A stretch of 64,000 nt of DNA from Bradyrhizobium centrolobii (lineage in GTDB: Bacteria; Pseudomonadota; Alphaproteobacteria; Rhizobiales; Xanthobacteraceae): NCBI RefSeq assembly GCF_001641635.1, contig NZ_LUUB01000022.1, positions 40,547 through 104,546 on the forward strand, in the 5' to 3' direction. Shown here in pieces: positions 25,194-35,198 of this stretch. A program made the position numbers and the translations under genes. The stretch's first letter is position 1. Each line of letters opens with the position of its first letter. The notes beneath the pieces are model-generated. The model made no database searches. It had not been told where the DNA came from and saw nothing but the letters and a program-made list of their open reading frames with translations.

Positions 25194-26782
25194 ATGAAAT
25201 CAACACGGCCGAAATTCTCACTGGCGGCGCTCGTGCTTGCGGGCACGGCGGCGTTTGGGCTCGCCGGTCACTTCGCCGCGACGAGCTTCATTCATGATCA
25301 GCAGGTCCGTCATCTCGACGAGCTGACGGAGGTTGTCCTGCGCCGCTCCGAATTCGCGGTCGACTTCGCCGCCGCAAACCTCGATGAACTGGCAGGCCGC
25401 GGGCTTGCCAGCTGCGATCCGGCCTCGCTCCAGGCGATCCGCCTGCACGTCTATCAGCGCGCCGCGGTGAAGGATGTCCGTCTCGTCAACGCAGATGGAT
25501 CGGTGATCTGCTCGGCCTATTCGGAGACGCTGGAGTTCGACAAGGGCTGGGTCGACCGTGCCGACATGCTTGCCTCACGCGGTTCGAAGCTGATGCTGTT
25601 CCGCGTCGAGCAGTTCGGTGGCGACGCGCTCGGCGTGATGCGGGACATCGGCAACAAGAAAGCGCTGGTCGCCATACTCGGCATCAACTCCAGCCTGTTC
25701 GACATCATGCCGGCGGAATTGCGGGCGCATGGCGAGGTGCTGCTGGCGCTCACGAGCGGCGCGCAACTCGGCAAGTTCATGCTCGACGCCGACAAGGCGT
25801 TGCCGCATCCGGTCGTGTTCGAAAAAAGCTCGGCGCGCTACCCGCTGCGCACGACCATCCGCATCGACCGGACCGTGCTGTCGGCATGGAACGGCCAGGC
25901 CTATTGGCCGGCGATGGCCGTCTCGCTTGCGCTGGGCGTGCTCTTCGGCGTCCTGCTGTCGCGGACGCGACGCATGGAGGGGCCCGTCGCCGATCTCGAT
26001 CGCGCGCTGGCGTGCGGCGAATTCAGACCCTATTTCCAGCCGATCTTCGATCTCAGCACCAGGCAGATCAGGGGCTGCGAGATCCTGGCACGATGGCTGC
26101 GCGAGGACGGTGCGGTGGTGCCGCCGATGAACTTCATCCCGCTGGCCGAATCCGGTGGGCGCATCCAGAGCATGACGTGGCAGATTCTCGGCCGCGCGCT
26201 CGCCGAGCTTCAGCGCATCTGAAGGCCGACAAGGAATTCAAGCTCTCGCTCAACGTCGTGCCGAAGCACCTTCTGAGCGCGGGCTTTGTCGAGACCCTCC
26301 GCAGCACCGTCGCCGCGGCCAGGGTATCCGCGCGTCAGATCGTGGTCGAGGTGACCGAGCGCGACGAGCTCGACGATCTTGCGCGCGCCGCGGCCGTCGT
26401 GCGCGAGCTGCGCGACTACGGCTTCCGCGTCGCCATCGACGACGTCGGCGTCGGCCACAGCGGGCTGTCCAGGCTGAAGGGCCTGGGTGCCAACACGATC
26501 AAGATCGACAAGTTCTTCGTCGACACCATCACGGTGGACGCGTCGACCACGGCGATCGTGGAGATGCTGGTGGCGCTCGCCGGGGACCTGCACATGACGG
26601 TGGTCGCGGAAGGTATCGAGACCGAAGAACAGGTCCGCGCGCTGATCTCCTGCGGTGTCGAAGAGGGCCAGGGCTATCTCGTGGCCGCCCCCCTGCCCTT
26701 TGCGAAGTTCAACGAACTGATCGCCTCGCACCGTGCGACGGCGGCCGCAGCTCCGATCGACGATGCAGCGCTGGTGGCCTGA
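25194..26782 (+). pseudogene. cyclic-di-GMP phosphodiesterase (CSS motif plus EAL) interrupted by a one-base frameshift
   Basis: Frame one (25194-26222) has a membrane helix, a periplasmic CSS-type domain (VICSAYSETLE), a second helix near residue 240 and the start of the EAL domain (FQPIFDLSTRQIRGCEILARW). It hits TGA in LQRI*. Adding one C at about 26215 restores LQRHLKADKEFKLSLNVVPK, and the domain continues with VAIDDVGVGHSGLSRL and VVAEGIETEEQ to 26782, 529 residues in all. The enzyme would hydrolyse c-di-GMP in response to periplasmic redox or ligand state. As written it makes a 342-residue product without the active site. Confidence 0.8.
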
Positions 26783-26887
26783 CCGGTCTCGTCGAATCCA
26801 TGGCCTTCGCCGGAGCCGATGTGGAAGACCTTAACGATATTCTCGTCTTTCGAAGCGGCGCCCGTCTCGGCCGGTTATGATGCTGCA

Positions 26888-27253
26888 ATGCGACGAAACC
26901 ATCTCATCGCGGCCATAGCGATCTGCCTCGCGCTCATTGTCTACGCCACGCTTGCGAAGCTCGCCGGCCGGCCTGCCCTCGCGGGCCACGCCGAAGCCTA
27001 TTGGGTCGTCGTCATCGAGCGCTTCAGCGCCTACGGCCTGCTGGGCTTCCTTCTGGCCTTCCTGCTGCCTGGACGCGTCACGCTGGCTTGCACGCTGGTC
27101 TTGGCCGTTGCCGTTGGGCTCGAGGTGATGCAAGCCCTCACACCCGACCGCGATGCGCAGATCGTGGACGTGTTTCAAAAAGCGGCAGGCGGCACCGTGG
27201 GTGTCATCCTGGCCCAGACCATTTTGGCTTTCCTGCCCAGACCGCCGTCCTGA
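26888..27253 (+). CDS. VanZ-like small membrane protein
   Basis: This 121-residue protein has four hydrophobic segments and the VanZ-like motifs ERFSAYGLLGFLLAFLLPGR and LEVMQALTPDRDAQIVDVFQK...GGTVGV. In the family the DxxDVxxNxxG region is typical; here the asparagine position is Lys. Role unknown outside VanZ of teicoplanin resistance. The ATG at 26888 is chosen because upstream codons are not family-like. It converges with the CHRD gene. Confidence 0.7.
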   Translation: MRRNHLIAAIAICLALIVYATLAKLAGRPALAGHAEAYWVVVIERFSAYGLLGFLLAFLLPGRVTLACTLVLAVAVGLEVMQALTPDRDAQIVDVFQKAAGGTVGVILAQTILAFLPRPPS

Positions 27254-27315
27254 AGCCGAAAAGAAGGCCGCGCCGAACCACGTCGCATGACGATTGGTTG
27301 AAACGCTGCCGAGCC

Positions 27316-27744
27316 CTACTTCACCATCTGCCCGCGCAGCTCGCCGCCTGGATTGGCTGCGGTGTGGATGTTCGCGTACCACCTGCCGCCCAGCAGATCC
27401 GCGGCGTGCGCATCGCTCAGCGTGGCGGTGCCCTGGATCGGGCTTTGCGCTGATTTGAATGGCAGCGCGATGCCGGCGTTCTTGCCGGGTTCGCTGGGTC
27501 CATGGAAATGTGCGCCGAGCGCGGGTCCGGTGAGACCGGAATAGGTGACCGTGTAGGTCAGGACTTTGCTGGCGGTGTCGAACGTCGCCTCTGCCTTGCC
27601 GGAGCCGGAACTCGCATTTGGCGGCACTTCATTGCTGCCCTTGAGTTCCGCCTGCAGCTTGATCATTTCGGCGGCGGCGCGCCCCATCAGGCCGAGCGGA
27701 ATCGCAAAAACCATCGCACTCGCCAGGCACACGGCTTTCTTCAT
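27316..27744 (-). CDS. secreted CHRD-domain protein
   Basis: This 142-residue protein has a signal peptide (MKKAVCLASAMVFAIPLG...AAAE) and one CHRD domain: GSNEVPPNASSGSGKAEATF, YTVTYSGLTGPALGAHFHGP, and the end HTAANPGGELRGQMVK. CHRD domains are found in animal chordin and in many bacterial extracytoplasmic proteins, with no known bacterial activity. The ATG at 27744 gives a clean signal peptide; the longer frame to 27912 does not. It stands alone. Confidence 0.85.
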   Translation of the reverse strand: MKKAVCLASAMVFAIPLGLMGRAAAEMIKLQAELKGSNEVPPNASSGSGKAEATFDTASKVLTYTVTYSGLTGPALGAHFHGPSEPGKNAGIALPFKSAQSPIQGTATLSDAHAADLLGGRWYANIHTAANPGGELRGQMVK

Positions 27745-27930
27745 GACGTCCTCCCCAGCCTCGACCACGTTGGGCCCTTGGTCCCGGTGTGAAACACCAG
27801 CGACCGCGCGAAATTCCGACTGATGATTTATGCCTGATTCGAAGGCAGTCGTGGCGACGATGGACCACCGGGGCTCAACCCGTCGGTCCGGAACGCCCGT
27901 TACGAGGCCCACCTTGGCGGGCGCTATGGT

Positions 27931-28215
27931 CTAGGCCACGCTGCGCCTGTCATATGCCACTTCCGGCGCCAACGGCTCGGCCATCCGTCGATGCGTCTCG
28001 CGCAATGCCGTAATCGCTTCGTCGAGATCGGGATCGGCTTCACGGACGGTCGCGAAGAACTTCATTGTCAGCGCATGGTTCAGCTTGACGCGCGTTGCGC
28101 CATCACGGCTCTTGCGGCGATCAAGCGACAGATGCTTTGCGTACACTCTGGCTTCCATTGCGCCGCAGCCGCACAGCGTTCCGAGCTCGTCATATGTCAT
28201 CCATATCTGAGGCAT
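27931..28215 (-). CDS. conserved-type small protein of unknown function
   Basis: This 94-residue protein begins MPQIWMTYDELGTLCGCGAM, with a winged-helix-like TYDELGTLxGC start and a LSLDRRKSRDG turn, followed by a helical C-terminus (DLDEAITALRETHRRMAEP). It could be a small DNA-associated protein, because the first 45 residues resemble an excisionase/MerR-like helix-turn-helix, but this is a guess. No signal peptide or membrane helix. Confidence 0.6.
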   Translation of the reverse strand: MPQIWMTYDELGTLCGCGAMEARVYAKHLSLDRRKSRDGATRVKLNHALTMKFFATVREADPDLDEAITALRETHRRMAEPLAPEVAYDRRSVA

Positions 28216-28341
28216 GTTCTCGACCACCCTTATTTTTTGTGCCCTAGACTTAGACCCCCATCTCTAAAGGCTTTATTGGTGCGGCGCACGTCAGCTCGCC
28301 TTCGCGCCAACATCGTCAACGCAAGGCTAAGACGGGCCTCG

Positions 28342-28788
28342 CTACGACGTCGGAGTCCTGGGAGACATGGAGGGAAGGCGCGGACGCGACCGACTGTCGA
28401 GGCCCTTGGGCAGCTTGTCGGCATTGAGCTTCACGACGGCACATTTCGCATCGGCTATCGGCGCATCTTCCTGGCTGTAGATCAACGTCGCCTCGAAGAT
28501 CACGTCGGGCGCCTCCCTGGCTGTTCCGGAGCAGGTCGCCATCGCACCCTTGCACACGCCCGACAGTTTGACCTCGACCTCGTCCAGCCCGAACACCGTC
28601 GGTGGACCTTCGGCATGCCGCCTCGTGGTCAGGACCGCCGTGAAGCGATTCTCATCGACGCGATACGAACCGCCATAGGTGAAGAAGCTGTCGCTGCCCG
28701 AGATGCGCCCCTCGGTCAGATGCACGATACCGGTGCCCTGGCCGCGCGCGGTCCTGAACCAGGCAGCATATTTGCCGTCTCTCAGCAT
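28342..28788 (-). CDS. GrlR-like regulatory domain protein
   Basis: The 148-residue protein opens MLRDGKYAAWFRTARGQGTG and continues with HLTEGRISGSDSFFTYGGSY, matching the beta-barrel pattern of the GrlR family (type III secretion negative regulator in enterobacteria) that occurs widely in rhizobia. AGGCGG sits 9 bases before the ATG at 28788, favouring it over 28797 and the longer frame. The C-terminus ends with a basic, Pro-rich tail. No type III secretion genes are in the window, so its partner is unknown. Confidence 0.6.
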   Translation of the reverse strand: MLRDGKYAAWFRTARGQGTGIVHLTEGRISGSDSFFTYGGSYRVDENRFTAVLTTRRHAEGPPTVFGLDEVEVKLSGVCKGAMATCSGTAREAPDVIFEATLIYSQEDAPIADAKCAVVKLNADKLPKGLDSRSRPRLPSMSPRTPTS

Positions 28789-28940
28789 GAAGGACATCCG
28801 CCTGAAATCAGCTCGTATTTGCGACCAACTCTGGGGCGCGACAATGACCGATCCGGCGGCCGTTCCGCCACGGTTAACGCCCTGCAAAACCAACGTATCA
28901 AATTGCTGCCAACGTCGCACGGGCGACGCAGGCAGCCGAA

Positions 28941-30683
28941 TCAAAACAATTCTATGCCGTCATCTGCAGCTTCGGCCGCTTCGGCCCGAGGCGCCGCGGC
29001 GGTCGACGCCAGTCCAAGACCTTGCAGGAATTCGCGGTGAACGACCCGCTCGCGCTCCATCGTGTAGCGGGCGAAGAGATCACCGAGCACCGCCTCGTCG
29101 CGCGCGCGCGGTTTCGGCCGCTCCGCACCCGCGCTTGCCGTCTCGAGGCGCGAAGCAACCGCCGGCAATGCCGCAGAGCCGTCGCCGAGCGTGCTCATCA
29201 AGTCTTTCGCGGAATTCATCAGGCCTTCGAACTCGGCACCTTCATCGACCAGACGGCTCATCAGCCTGCCGAGTCGCTCGTTGCCGGCCTCCACCTCGCG
29301 CAACGCCTGGAGGATCTGCGGCTCGAGCTTGGCGAGTTGCGCGGGATCGCCCTGCACGCGAAGCTCCCTGAGATCGTTGGCCGACCGCTCGATGCCGTCA
29401 AGCACCGGGCGCAGCCGCGCTGCGCCCGCCGAGACCTGGTCGGCGGTCGACTTGAGTTCGTTGGCGATGACGACGAAGGCGCTGCCTCTGCTGCCGAGAT
29501 GGCTGGCCTTGAGGCCAGCGTTCATGCCGATCAGCGTGATATCGACCGTGGCCTCGGCGAGCCCGGCGATTGCCTGCCGGAATTTGGCCAGCGTATCCTC
29601 GACGATCGCCAGCGCCTCGTCGACCGCGCGGCCGGCGCTCTCGCACGTGGCAATCAGGGTCGAGGCCTGCGCGAGCGTCTGCTTGATGCGCGCCAGGAAC
29701 GAGGACGAGCCGCCATCCTCCGCTCCGAACAGCGCGCGGCCATGACCGACGACCCCGCCAGCGTCATTCAGGATGGCTGACAGCGCGCGAACGATCTGGC
29801 CGATGTCGCCACCGAACTCGCGCTGGGCGTCCCTGAGCTGGGCTGCCTGCAACTGGCAGATGGCACGCGCGCCATCGCCGCCCTCCTCCGGCGCCGGCAC
29901 GAGGCTCGGCGCAAGCTCGTGCCCGGAGACCAGACGCAGACCATGGCAGACATGCTCAAGACGTTGACGCGTGCTGTCACCGGCCTGAAGCGAAATGATC
30001 GAGCTGCCGACCGCGTCGGCGATCTTCCTTGTGCTGGTGCCCGCAAGGTCGGCGAGATGACTGCTCTTGCTGCGCTGGTCGCGCAATCCGGAATAGGCCG
30101 AGGCGAGCTCGGCGCTTCCCGACACCAGCTGCTCCCGGTAGCTGCCCTCGAACTCCCTCTGCCGGGTCGACGCGGTCGCGACCGCGTCCGACAGGCGCTG
30201 CTGGTCCCGCGCGCAGCCTTCGATGGAGCCCTGCACGGCCTTGCCGAGGTCGTAGGCCTCCTGCGTGAAGGCAAGAAAGCCCTCGCGGTCGCCGTCGAGC
30301 GAGGCCGCCTCGATCCGCGCGCTGCGCGCGATGATCGTGATCATCTGGATGTGCTTGAACAGTGGCTTGAGAAGCGAAGACGCCTCCGCCGTGCTCTTGC
30401 CGATCGTGGTGAGCAAGGCGCTCTCGGCAGGCAGCGCTCGCGCCAGCTCGTTCAGCCGCGCGGCGATCTCCTGCAATGCCGTCGCGGCACCCTCGATCTC
30501 GGCGCCCGACAGTTCTCCAGAGAGCGTCGCGAGGCCCTGGTTCAGCTCCTTGAAAATGATGTGGCCGCGTCCGAGCTGGTGACCGACACGGGCGAAGACA
30601 TCCTCGATGCGCGACGAGACGTCCTCGATCGAGGCGATCGCGTCGGCAAATGTGTTGGCCAGGCTTGCTGACATCGCGTTCAA
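28941..30683 (-). CDS. soluble MCP-like chemotaxis protein
   Basis: This 580-residue, almost entirely helical protein has no membrane segment. A central part ([36 protein letters not shown], about 388-424) resembles a degenerate MCP hairpin tip, where canonical receptors have [12 protein letters not shown] second similar segment lies at [31 protein letters not shown]. It overlaps cheB by 4 bases (ATGA) and ends the che operon. It could be a cytosolic receptor or a scaffold protein. The departures from the receptor consensus make direct CheA/CheW binding uncertain. Confidence 0.7.
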   Translation of the reverse strand: MNAMSASLANTFADAIASIEDVSSRIEDVFARVGHQLGRGHIIFKELNQGLATLSGELSGAEIEGAATALQEIAARLNELARALPAESALLTTIGKSTAEASSLLKPLFKHIQMITIIARSARIEAASLDGDREGFLAFTQEAYDLGKAVQGSIEGCARDQQRLSDAVATASTRQREFEGSYREQLVSGSAELASAYSGLRDQRSKSSHLADLAGTSTRKIADAVGSSIISLQAGDSTRQRLEHVCHGLRLVSGHELAPSLVPAPEEGGDGARAICQLQAAQLRDAQREFGGDIGQIVRALSAILNDAGGVVGHGRALFGAEDGGSSSFLARIKQTLAQASTLIATCESAGRAVDEALAIVEDTLAKFRQAIAGLAEATVDITLIGMNAGLKASHLGSRGSAFVVIANELKSTADQVSAGAARLRPVLDGIERSANDLRELRVQGDPAQLAKLEPQILQALREVEAGNERLGRLMSRLVDEGAEFEGLMNSAKDLMSTLGDGSAALPAVASRLETASAGAERPKPRARDEAVLGDLFARYTMERERVVHREFLQGLGLASTAAAPRAEAAEAADDGIELF

Positions 30684-31771
30684 CCCGCCACCGCGGCATG
30701 CCCGGCCTGGTACCAGTGCATGATTTCGCGCGGGATCTGGTGCAGCGAGACGACCTTCTCGACACCGCCATGGGCGATGGCTTCCTTGGGCATGCCGAAC
30801 ACCACGCAGCTCTCCTCATCCTGCGCCCGCGTCGAGGCGCCGAGCTTGCGCATCTCCAGCATCCCGCGCGCACCGTCGTCGCCCATGCCCGTCATGATGA
30901 CGCCGAGCGCATTGGCGCCGGCGTGCTGGGCCGCCGAGCGGAACAGCACATCGACCGACGGACGATGCCGTGACACCGGCGGACCGTCCTTGATCGCAAT
31001 CTGATAGCGCAGGCCGATGCGCTGGAGCAGCATGTGACGAGCGCCAGGCGCGATGTAGGCGCAGCCCGGCAATACCGACTCACCGTCCTCGGCCTCCTTG
31101 ACCCGGATCTGACAGACGCTGTCGAGCCGTTTGGCAAAGGCCGCGGTGAAGCCGGCCGGCATGTGCTGGACGATGAGAATGCCCGGACAAGTTGGCGGCA
31201 GCATCTCCAGCACATCGTTCAGAGCTTCCGTACCGCCTGTCGAGGCACCGATGCAGACGATGCGTTCCGTCGTCGGCCGCGAGCGGCCGTGCACCGGCGG
31301 CGGGATGATGGCGTCAGCCGTGAGCTTCTTCTCGACCACCCGCCTTGCCGTGCGCGGACGCACGCGCGCGCGTGCCGCCGACTTGACGGCCTCGCGCAGC
31401 CGTGTGGAGCATTCGAGCAGCGCCTGCCGCGTATCGATCTTCGGCTTCGGCACGATGTCGACGGCGCCGGCCTCGAACGCCTCGAACATCACGTTCGAGC
31501 CCTCCTCGGTGAGCGAGGAGCAGATGATCACCGGAATGGGGCGCTGCGCCATGATCTTGCGCAGGAAGGTCATGCCGTCCATGCGCGGCATCTCGATGTC
31601 GAGGATGATGACGTCGGGAATTTCGTTCTGCAGGCGGCGCGCCGCCGCGAACGGATCGGAGGCGGTCCCCATCACCTCGATGTCGGGATCATCGTTCAGG
31701 ATCGTCAAAAGGATTTGGCGCACCGACGCCGAATCGTCCACGATCAGCACGCGAACTTTCCCTTTCGGCAT
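30680..31771 (-). CDS. cheB: protein-glutamate methylesterase CheB
   Basis: This 363-residue response regulator and methylesterase removes methyl groups from chemoreceptor glutamates. The receiver domain has the acidic pair in LIVDDSA and the phosphoryl-acceptor Asp in [11 protein letters not shown]. The esterase triad is Ser in GASTGGTEA, His in VQHMPAGFT and Asp in [11 protein letters not shown]. It follows cheR by 16 bases and overlaps the MCP-like gene downstream. Normal length, with no lesions. Confidence 0.97.
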   Translation of the reverse strand: MPKGKVRVLIVDDSASVRQILLTILNDDPDIEVMGTASDPFAAARRLQNEIPDVIILDIEMPRMDGMTFLRKIMAQRPIPVIICSSLTEEGSNVMFEAFEAGAVDIVPKPKIDTRQALLECSTRLREAVKSAARARVRPRTARRVVEKKLTADAIIPPPVHGRSRPTTERIVCIGASTGGTEALNDVLEMLPPTCPGILIVQHMPAGFTAAFAKRLDSVCQIRVKEAEDGESVLPGCAYIAPGARHMLLQRIGLRYQIAIKDGPPVSRHRPSVDVLFRSAAQHAGANALGVIMTGMGDDGARGMLEMRKLGASTRAQDEESCVVFGMPKEAIAHGGVEKVVSLHQIPREIMHWYQAGHAAVAG

Positions 31772-31787
31772 TTGGGTTGCGCTCCGG

Positions 31788-32642
31788 TTAGACCTTGAAA
31801 ATGGTCGGCTGAACCTGCTTCAGGCCAGGCACGGCACTGTGAATCATCGACTCCGAATGTCCGACCAGCAGATAGCCGCCGGGCCGCAAATGGCTGCACA
31901 ACTGCTCGATCACCTTGCGCTGGGTCTCGCGCTCGAAATAGATCAGGACGTTGCGGCAGAAGATGATATCGACGTCACGGTCGACCGGATAGGACGCATC
32001 CATCAGGTTCATCCGCATAAAATGCGTCATGCGCCGCAATTCCGGCACCACCCGTACCTCGCCGCGCGACCTGTCGCGCGACGACAGGAAATATCGCTTC
32101 ACAAAACTCTCCGGCACCGGCGCGAGCACGTCGCGGGTGTAGATCGCGGTCCTGGCGAGGCGTAGCACGGCGGTCGAGATGTCGGTGCCGAGGATACGAT
32201 ACTGAAATCGCGATTCGCTCCGCGTCATGTCGTCCAGGACCATCGCCGTCGTATAGGCCTCCATTCCGGTGGAGCTCGCCGAGCTCCAGATCTTCAGGTT
32301 TGCGTTCCTGCGTCCATGCAATTTGAGCAGGGCCGGGACTGCGACCTCTCTCATGAAGGTGAAATGCTGCGGCTCGCGGAAGAAATCGGTCTTGTTGGTG
32401 GTCACCACATCGATGAGATGGGTGAGCTCAGTGTCGAAGTGATCCGCCTCGAACAGGTTGTCGACATACTCGTTGAGGTCGGAAAAATTCAGCGCGCGCA
32501 CGCGCTTGTGCAGCCGCCCCTCCAGCATCAGTCGCTTGCCCGGCGGCAGCTTGATGCCCACCTGGCCCTCGATCAATTCGGCGATAGTCCGGAAGTGACG
32601 GTCCGACAAATGCACGGCCGTATCCTGCAGGGCCGGCATCAT
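31788..32642 (-). CDS. cheR: chemoreceptor methyltransferase CheR
   Basis: This 284-residue SAM-dependent methyltransferase adds methyl groups to receptor glutamates. The N-terminal helical domain ([20 protein letters not shown]) is followed by the catalytic domain with [17 protein letters not shown] (SAM loop), [14 protein letters not shown] and [21 protein letters not shown] upstream supports the tandem ATGATG at 32642; the frame extends to 32726 without family sequence. It is followed closely by cheB. Confidence 0.95.
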   Translation of the reverse strand: MMPALQDTAVHLSDRHFRTIAELIEGQVGIKLPPGKRLMLEGRLHKRVRALNFSDLNEYVDNLFEADHFDTELTHLIDVVTTNKTDFFREPQHFTFMREVAVPALLKLHGRRNANLKIWSSASSTGMEAYTTAMVLDDMTRSESRFQYRILGTDISTAVLRLARTAIYTRDVLAPVPESFVKRYFLSSRDRSRGEVRVVPELRRMTHFMRMNLMDASYPVDRDVDIIFCRNVLIYFERETQRKVIEQLCSHLRPGGYLLVGHSESMIHSAVPGLKQVQPTIFKV

Positions 32643-32780
32643 GGGCACCTGCCCCGGCCCGCGATGGCCGCATGCATTGGATGTCGGGCCATACGGGCCA
32701 TCTCGAAGCCTTACGCCTTTTCGCAATCACAGAAAGCGAATCGGTCCACCTGCGTGGGGTGGACCGATCCATGAAAGATA

Positions 32781-34589
32781 TTAACGCTGGAATTCGGCGT
32801 CCCGATCGTCCTCGCCGTCCTTCATGTCAAATGCGAAGCCGCCGCCGCCGGCAACCTTCATCGCGCGCGCCGGCTTGGCCTGGGGCTTCTTGGCCGGCGG
32901 CCGATCGGCGGCCGCCATGGTGGCAGCCTTCGCACGCAGCTGATTGACCGCCCGGTCGATCGACGCGGCCGCGTGGCCCTTCGCGCCGTGCTCGATGCGG
33001 AAGTAGGCGATCGTCGACTGGAGCTGCTCGGCCTGCGAGGCGAGTTCTTCCGAGGTCGAGGACACCTGCTCGGACGCGCTGGCGTTCTGCTGGCCGACCT
33101 TGTCGAGCTGCTGGATCGCCTGGTTGATCTGGGCGGAGCCGACGTCCTGCTCGCGGCATGCCGCGGTGATCTCCTCGACGAGTTCTGCGGTCTTCTTGAT
33201 GTCCGGAACGAGCTTGGCCAGCATGGAGCCGGCTTCCTGCGCCACCTTGACGGTCTCGGCCGAGAGCGTGCCGATCTCGGCCGCGGCCGCCTGGCTGCGC
33301 TCGGCGAGCTTGCGCACCTCGGAGGCGACCACTGCAAAGCCCTTGCCGTGCTCGCCGGCGCGCGCGGCCTCGACCGCCGCGTTGAGGGCCAGCAGATCGG
33401 TCTGCCGCGCGATCTCCTGCACGATCGTGATCTTCTCGGCGATCGTCTGCATCGCGTTGACGGCGCGCCCCACAGCGGCACCGCTGGCTTCGGCGTCCTT
33501 GGCCGATTGCGCGGCGATCTTCTCGGTCTGGTTGGCGTTATCGGCGTTCTGCTTCACGTTCGAGGCCATCTCCTCCATCGAGGACGAGGCTTCCTCCGCG
33601 GACGAGGCCTGCTCGGTCGCGCCCTGCGAGAGCTGCTCGGCGCTCGCGGAAAGCTCCTGGCTGCCGGCCGAGACGTTCTGGGCCGCGGTGAGGGCCTCCG
33701 ACACGATCTGCCGGAGCTTTTCGACCATGCGCTCGAGCGCGAGACCCAGCGTGTCCTTGTCGGACAGCGGCTTGGCTTCGACCATGAGATTGCCTTGCGC
33801 GATCTCGTTGGCGACCGCCGCGGTGGCGTTCAGGTTCACCGTCATCGCGTTCAGCGACTTGATGAGATCACCGATCTCGTCGTTGCTGGAGGACTCGATC
33901 TTGCGGCTGAGATCGCCGATCGCCACCGCGTCAGCGAGGCCGACGGCCTGCGCGAGCGCACGGCTGATGTTGAGCGCGATCCAGGTTGCGGCGACCGCGG
34001 CGATCAGCAGCGAGGCGATCACCAGGCTGATCAGCAGCATCTCGGCGCGGGAGCCATCCTGCTTGGACTGCTCAGCCTGCTCGGCCATGTTCTTCTTGAC
34101 GTTCTTGATGTAGACGTCCGCCGCTTCGACCGCATCCGCCACGACCTTGCGGCCGTCATGCATGGAGCGGTCCAACGCCTTGGACTTGTCGGTCTTGGCA
34201 AGCCTGACCGTCTCGTCCTGGTAGGCGTTCATCCTGGCAAAGGCGGCCGAGAAATTGTCCATCAGCTTCTTGCCGCTCTCGGTGGCCTGCGCGTGGATCT
34301 CGTCCTTCGACTTCGTGAGCTGCTCACGGGTCTTGGCAAGATCGGCCGCAAACTGATCATATTCCGCGTCCGACGTTGCCAGGATGGAGTTCTTCTCGGC
34401 GCGCACCTGGAGCAGGATGCCTTCCTTGAGCTCCGCAGCTTTCTCCATGCGGCCCGCACGGCTGACCAGAAGCTCGGTGGTTCCGACCAAGTCCGACAGC
34501 TTCAGGTAGCCGACCGCACCGGCGATCATCGAAAGCAGGATGACGACGCCGAAGGCGCTCGCAAGCTTGGCTTTGACGGTGAATCTCAT
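32781..34589 (-). CDS. methyl-accepting chemotaxis protein, 4HB type
   Basis: This 602-residue receptor has an N-terminal helix (residues 10-30), a four-helix-bundle sensor, a second helix (about 185-205), two consecutive HAMP-like segments and the signalling hairpin with [20 protein letters not shown]. It ends DDRDAEFQR, without the NWETF-type CheR tether. The signalling half is nearly identical to that of the neighbour at 35199, including at the DNA level, which points to recent duplication or conversion. The ligand is unknown. It lies between a cheW and cheR in the operon. Confidence 0.95.
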   Translation of the reverse strand: MRFTVKAKLASAFGVVILLSMIAGAVGYLKLSDLVGTTELLVSRAGRMEKAAELKEGILLQVRAEKNSILATSDAEYDQFAADLAKTREQLTKSKDEIHAQATESGKKLMDNFSAAFARMNAYQDETVRLAKTDKSKALDRSMHDGRKVVADAVEAADVYIKNVKKNMAEQAEQSKQDGSRAEMLLISLVIASLLIAAVAATWIALNISRALAQAVGLADAVAIGDLSRKIESSSNDEIGDLIKSLNAMTVNLNATAAVANEIAQGNLMVEAKPLSDKDTLGLALERMVEKLRQIVSEALTAAQNVSAGSQELSASAEQLSQGATEQASSAEEASSSMEEMASNVKQNADNANQTEKIAAQSAKDAEASGAAVGRAVNAMQTIAEKITIVQEIARQTDLLALNAAVEAARAGEHGKGFAVVASEVRKLAERSQAAAAEIGTLSAETVKVAQEAGSMLAKLVPDIKKTAELVEEITAACREQDVGSAQINQAIQQLDKVGQQNASASEQVSSTSEELASQAEQLQSTIAYFRIEHGAKGHAAASIDRAVNQLRAKAATMAAADRPPAKKPQAKPARAMKVAGGGGFAFDMKDGEDDRDAEFQR

Positions 34590-34649
34590 TTCAGTCTCGT
34601 TTGGTTCGAATTGGGATGCGTACGCTCGCCACGCTTACTTTTGCAAAAC

Positions 34650-35138
34650 TCAGGCGGCGCGAGGTGCATCCGCCGCCGCATCGCGTTCTTCCGGGATCTC
34701 GTCATTCGCCATCAGCTTGGCGAGATCGAAGATGATGACGAACTTCTCGCCCTTGCGCCCGATGCCGGCCGCGTAGTCGGACTGCCATTTCCCGCCCACC
34801 TCGGGCACGGGCTCGATGGCCTGCTCGTCGATATCGGTGACCTCGAAGACGCAATCGGCGACGAAGCCGACACCGACCAGGCGGTCCTTCATCGGCACGT
34901 CGAGGATGATGATGCGGGTGGCCTCGGTCGCCGCCACGTTCGGCAGACCCAACTTGGTCCTGAGGTCGACGATCGGATAACCACTGCCGCGCACGTCGAT
35001 CATGCCGAGCAGGAAGTTCGGTGCATGCGGCAGACGCGAGATCGGCCGCATGTCAAGGATCTCCCGGACGTTGCGGATGCTGATGCCGAACGTCTCGCCG
35101 GCGAGCCCGAGCGTCAGATATTGCGAGGTTGCGGCCAT
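34650..35138 (-). CDS. cheW: CheW coupling protein (copy 2)
   Basis: This 162-residue two-lobed SH3-like coupling protein links receptors to CheA. Core motifs are LTLGLAGETFGISIRNVREI, a LLGMIDVRGSGYPIVDLR segment and VGFVADCVFEVTDI. It has a short acidic C-terminal tail (IPEERDAAADAPRAA). It sits between the two receptor genes, suggesting a receptor-CheW unit was duplicated here. Intact. Confidence 0.95.
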   Translation of the reverse strand: MAATSQYLTLGLAGETFGISIRNVREILDMRPISRLPHAPNFLLGMIDVRGSGYPIVDLRTKLGLPNVAATEATRIIILDVPMKDRLVGVGFVADCVFEVTDIDEQAIEPVPEVGGKWQSDYAAGIGRKGEKFVIIFDLAKLMANDEIPEERDAAADAPRAA

Positions 35139-35198
35139 GATGCGGTCCAGGATCGAAGGGTTTTTAAAGGCGGTCCGGCGCGAGGCCGGACCGGCAGG

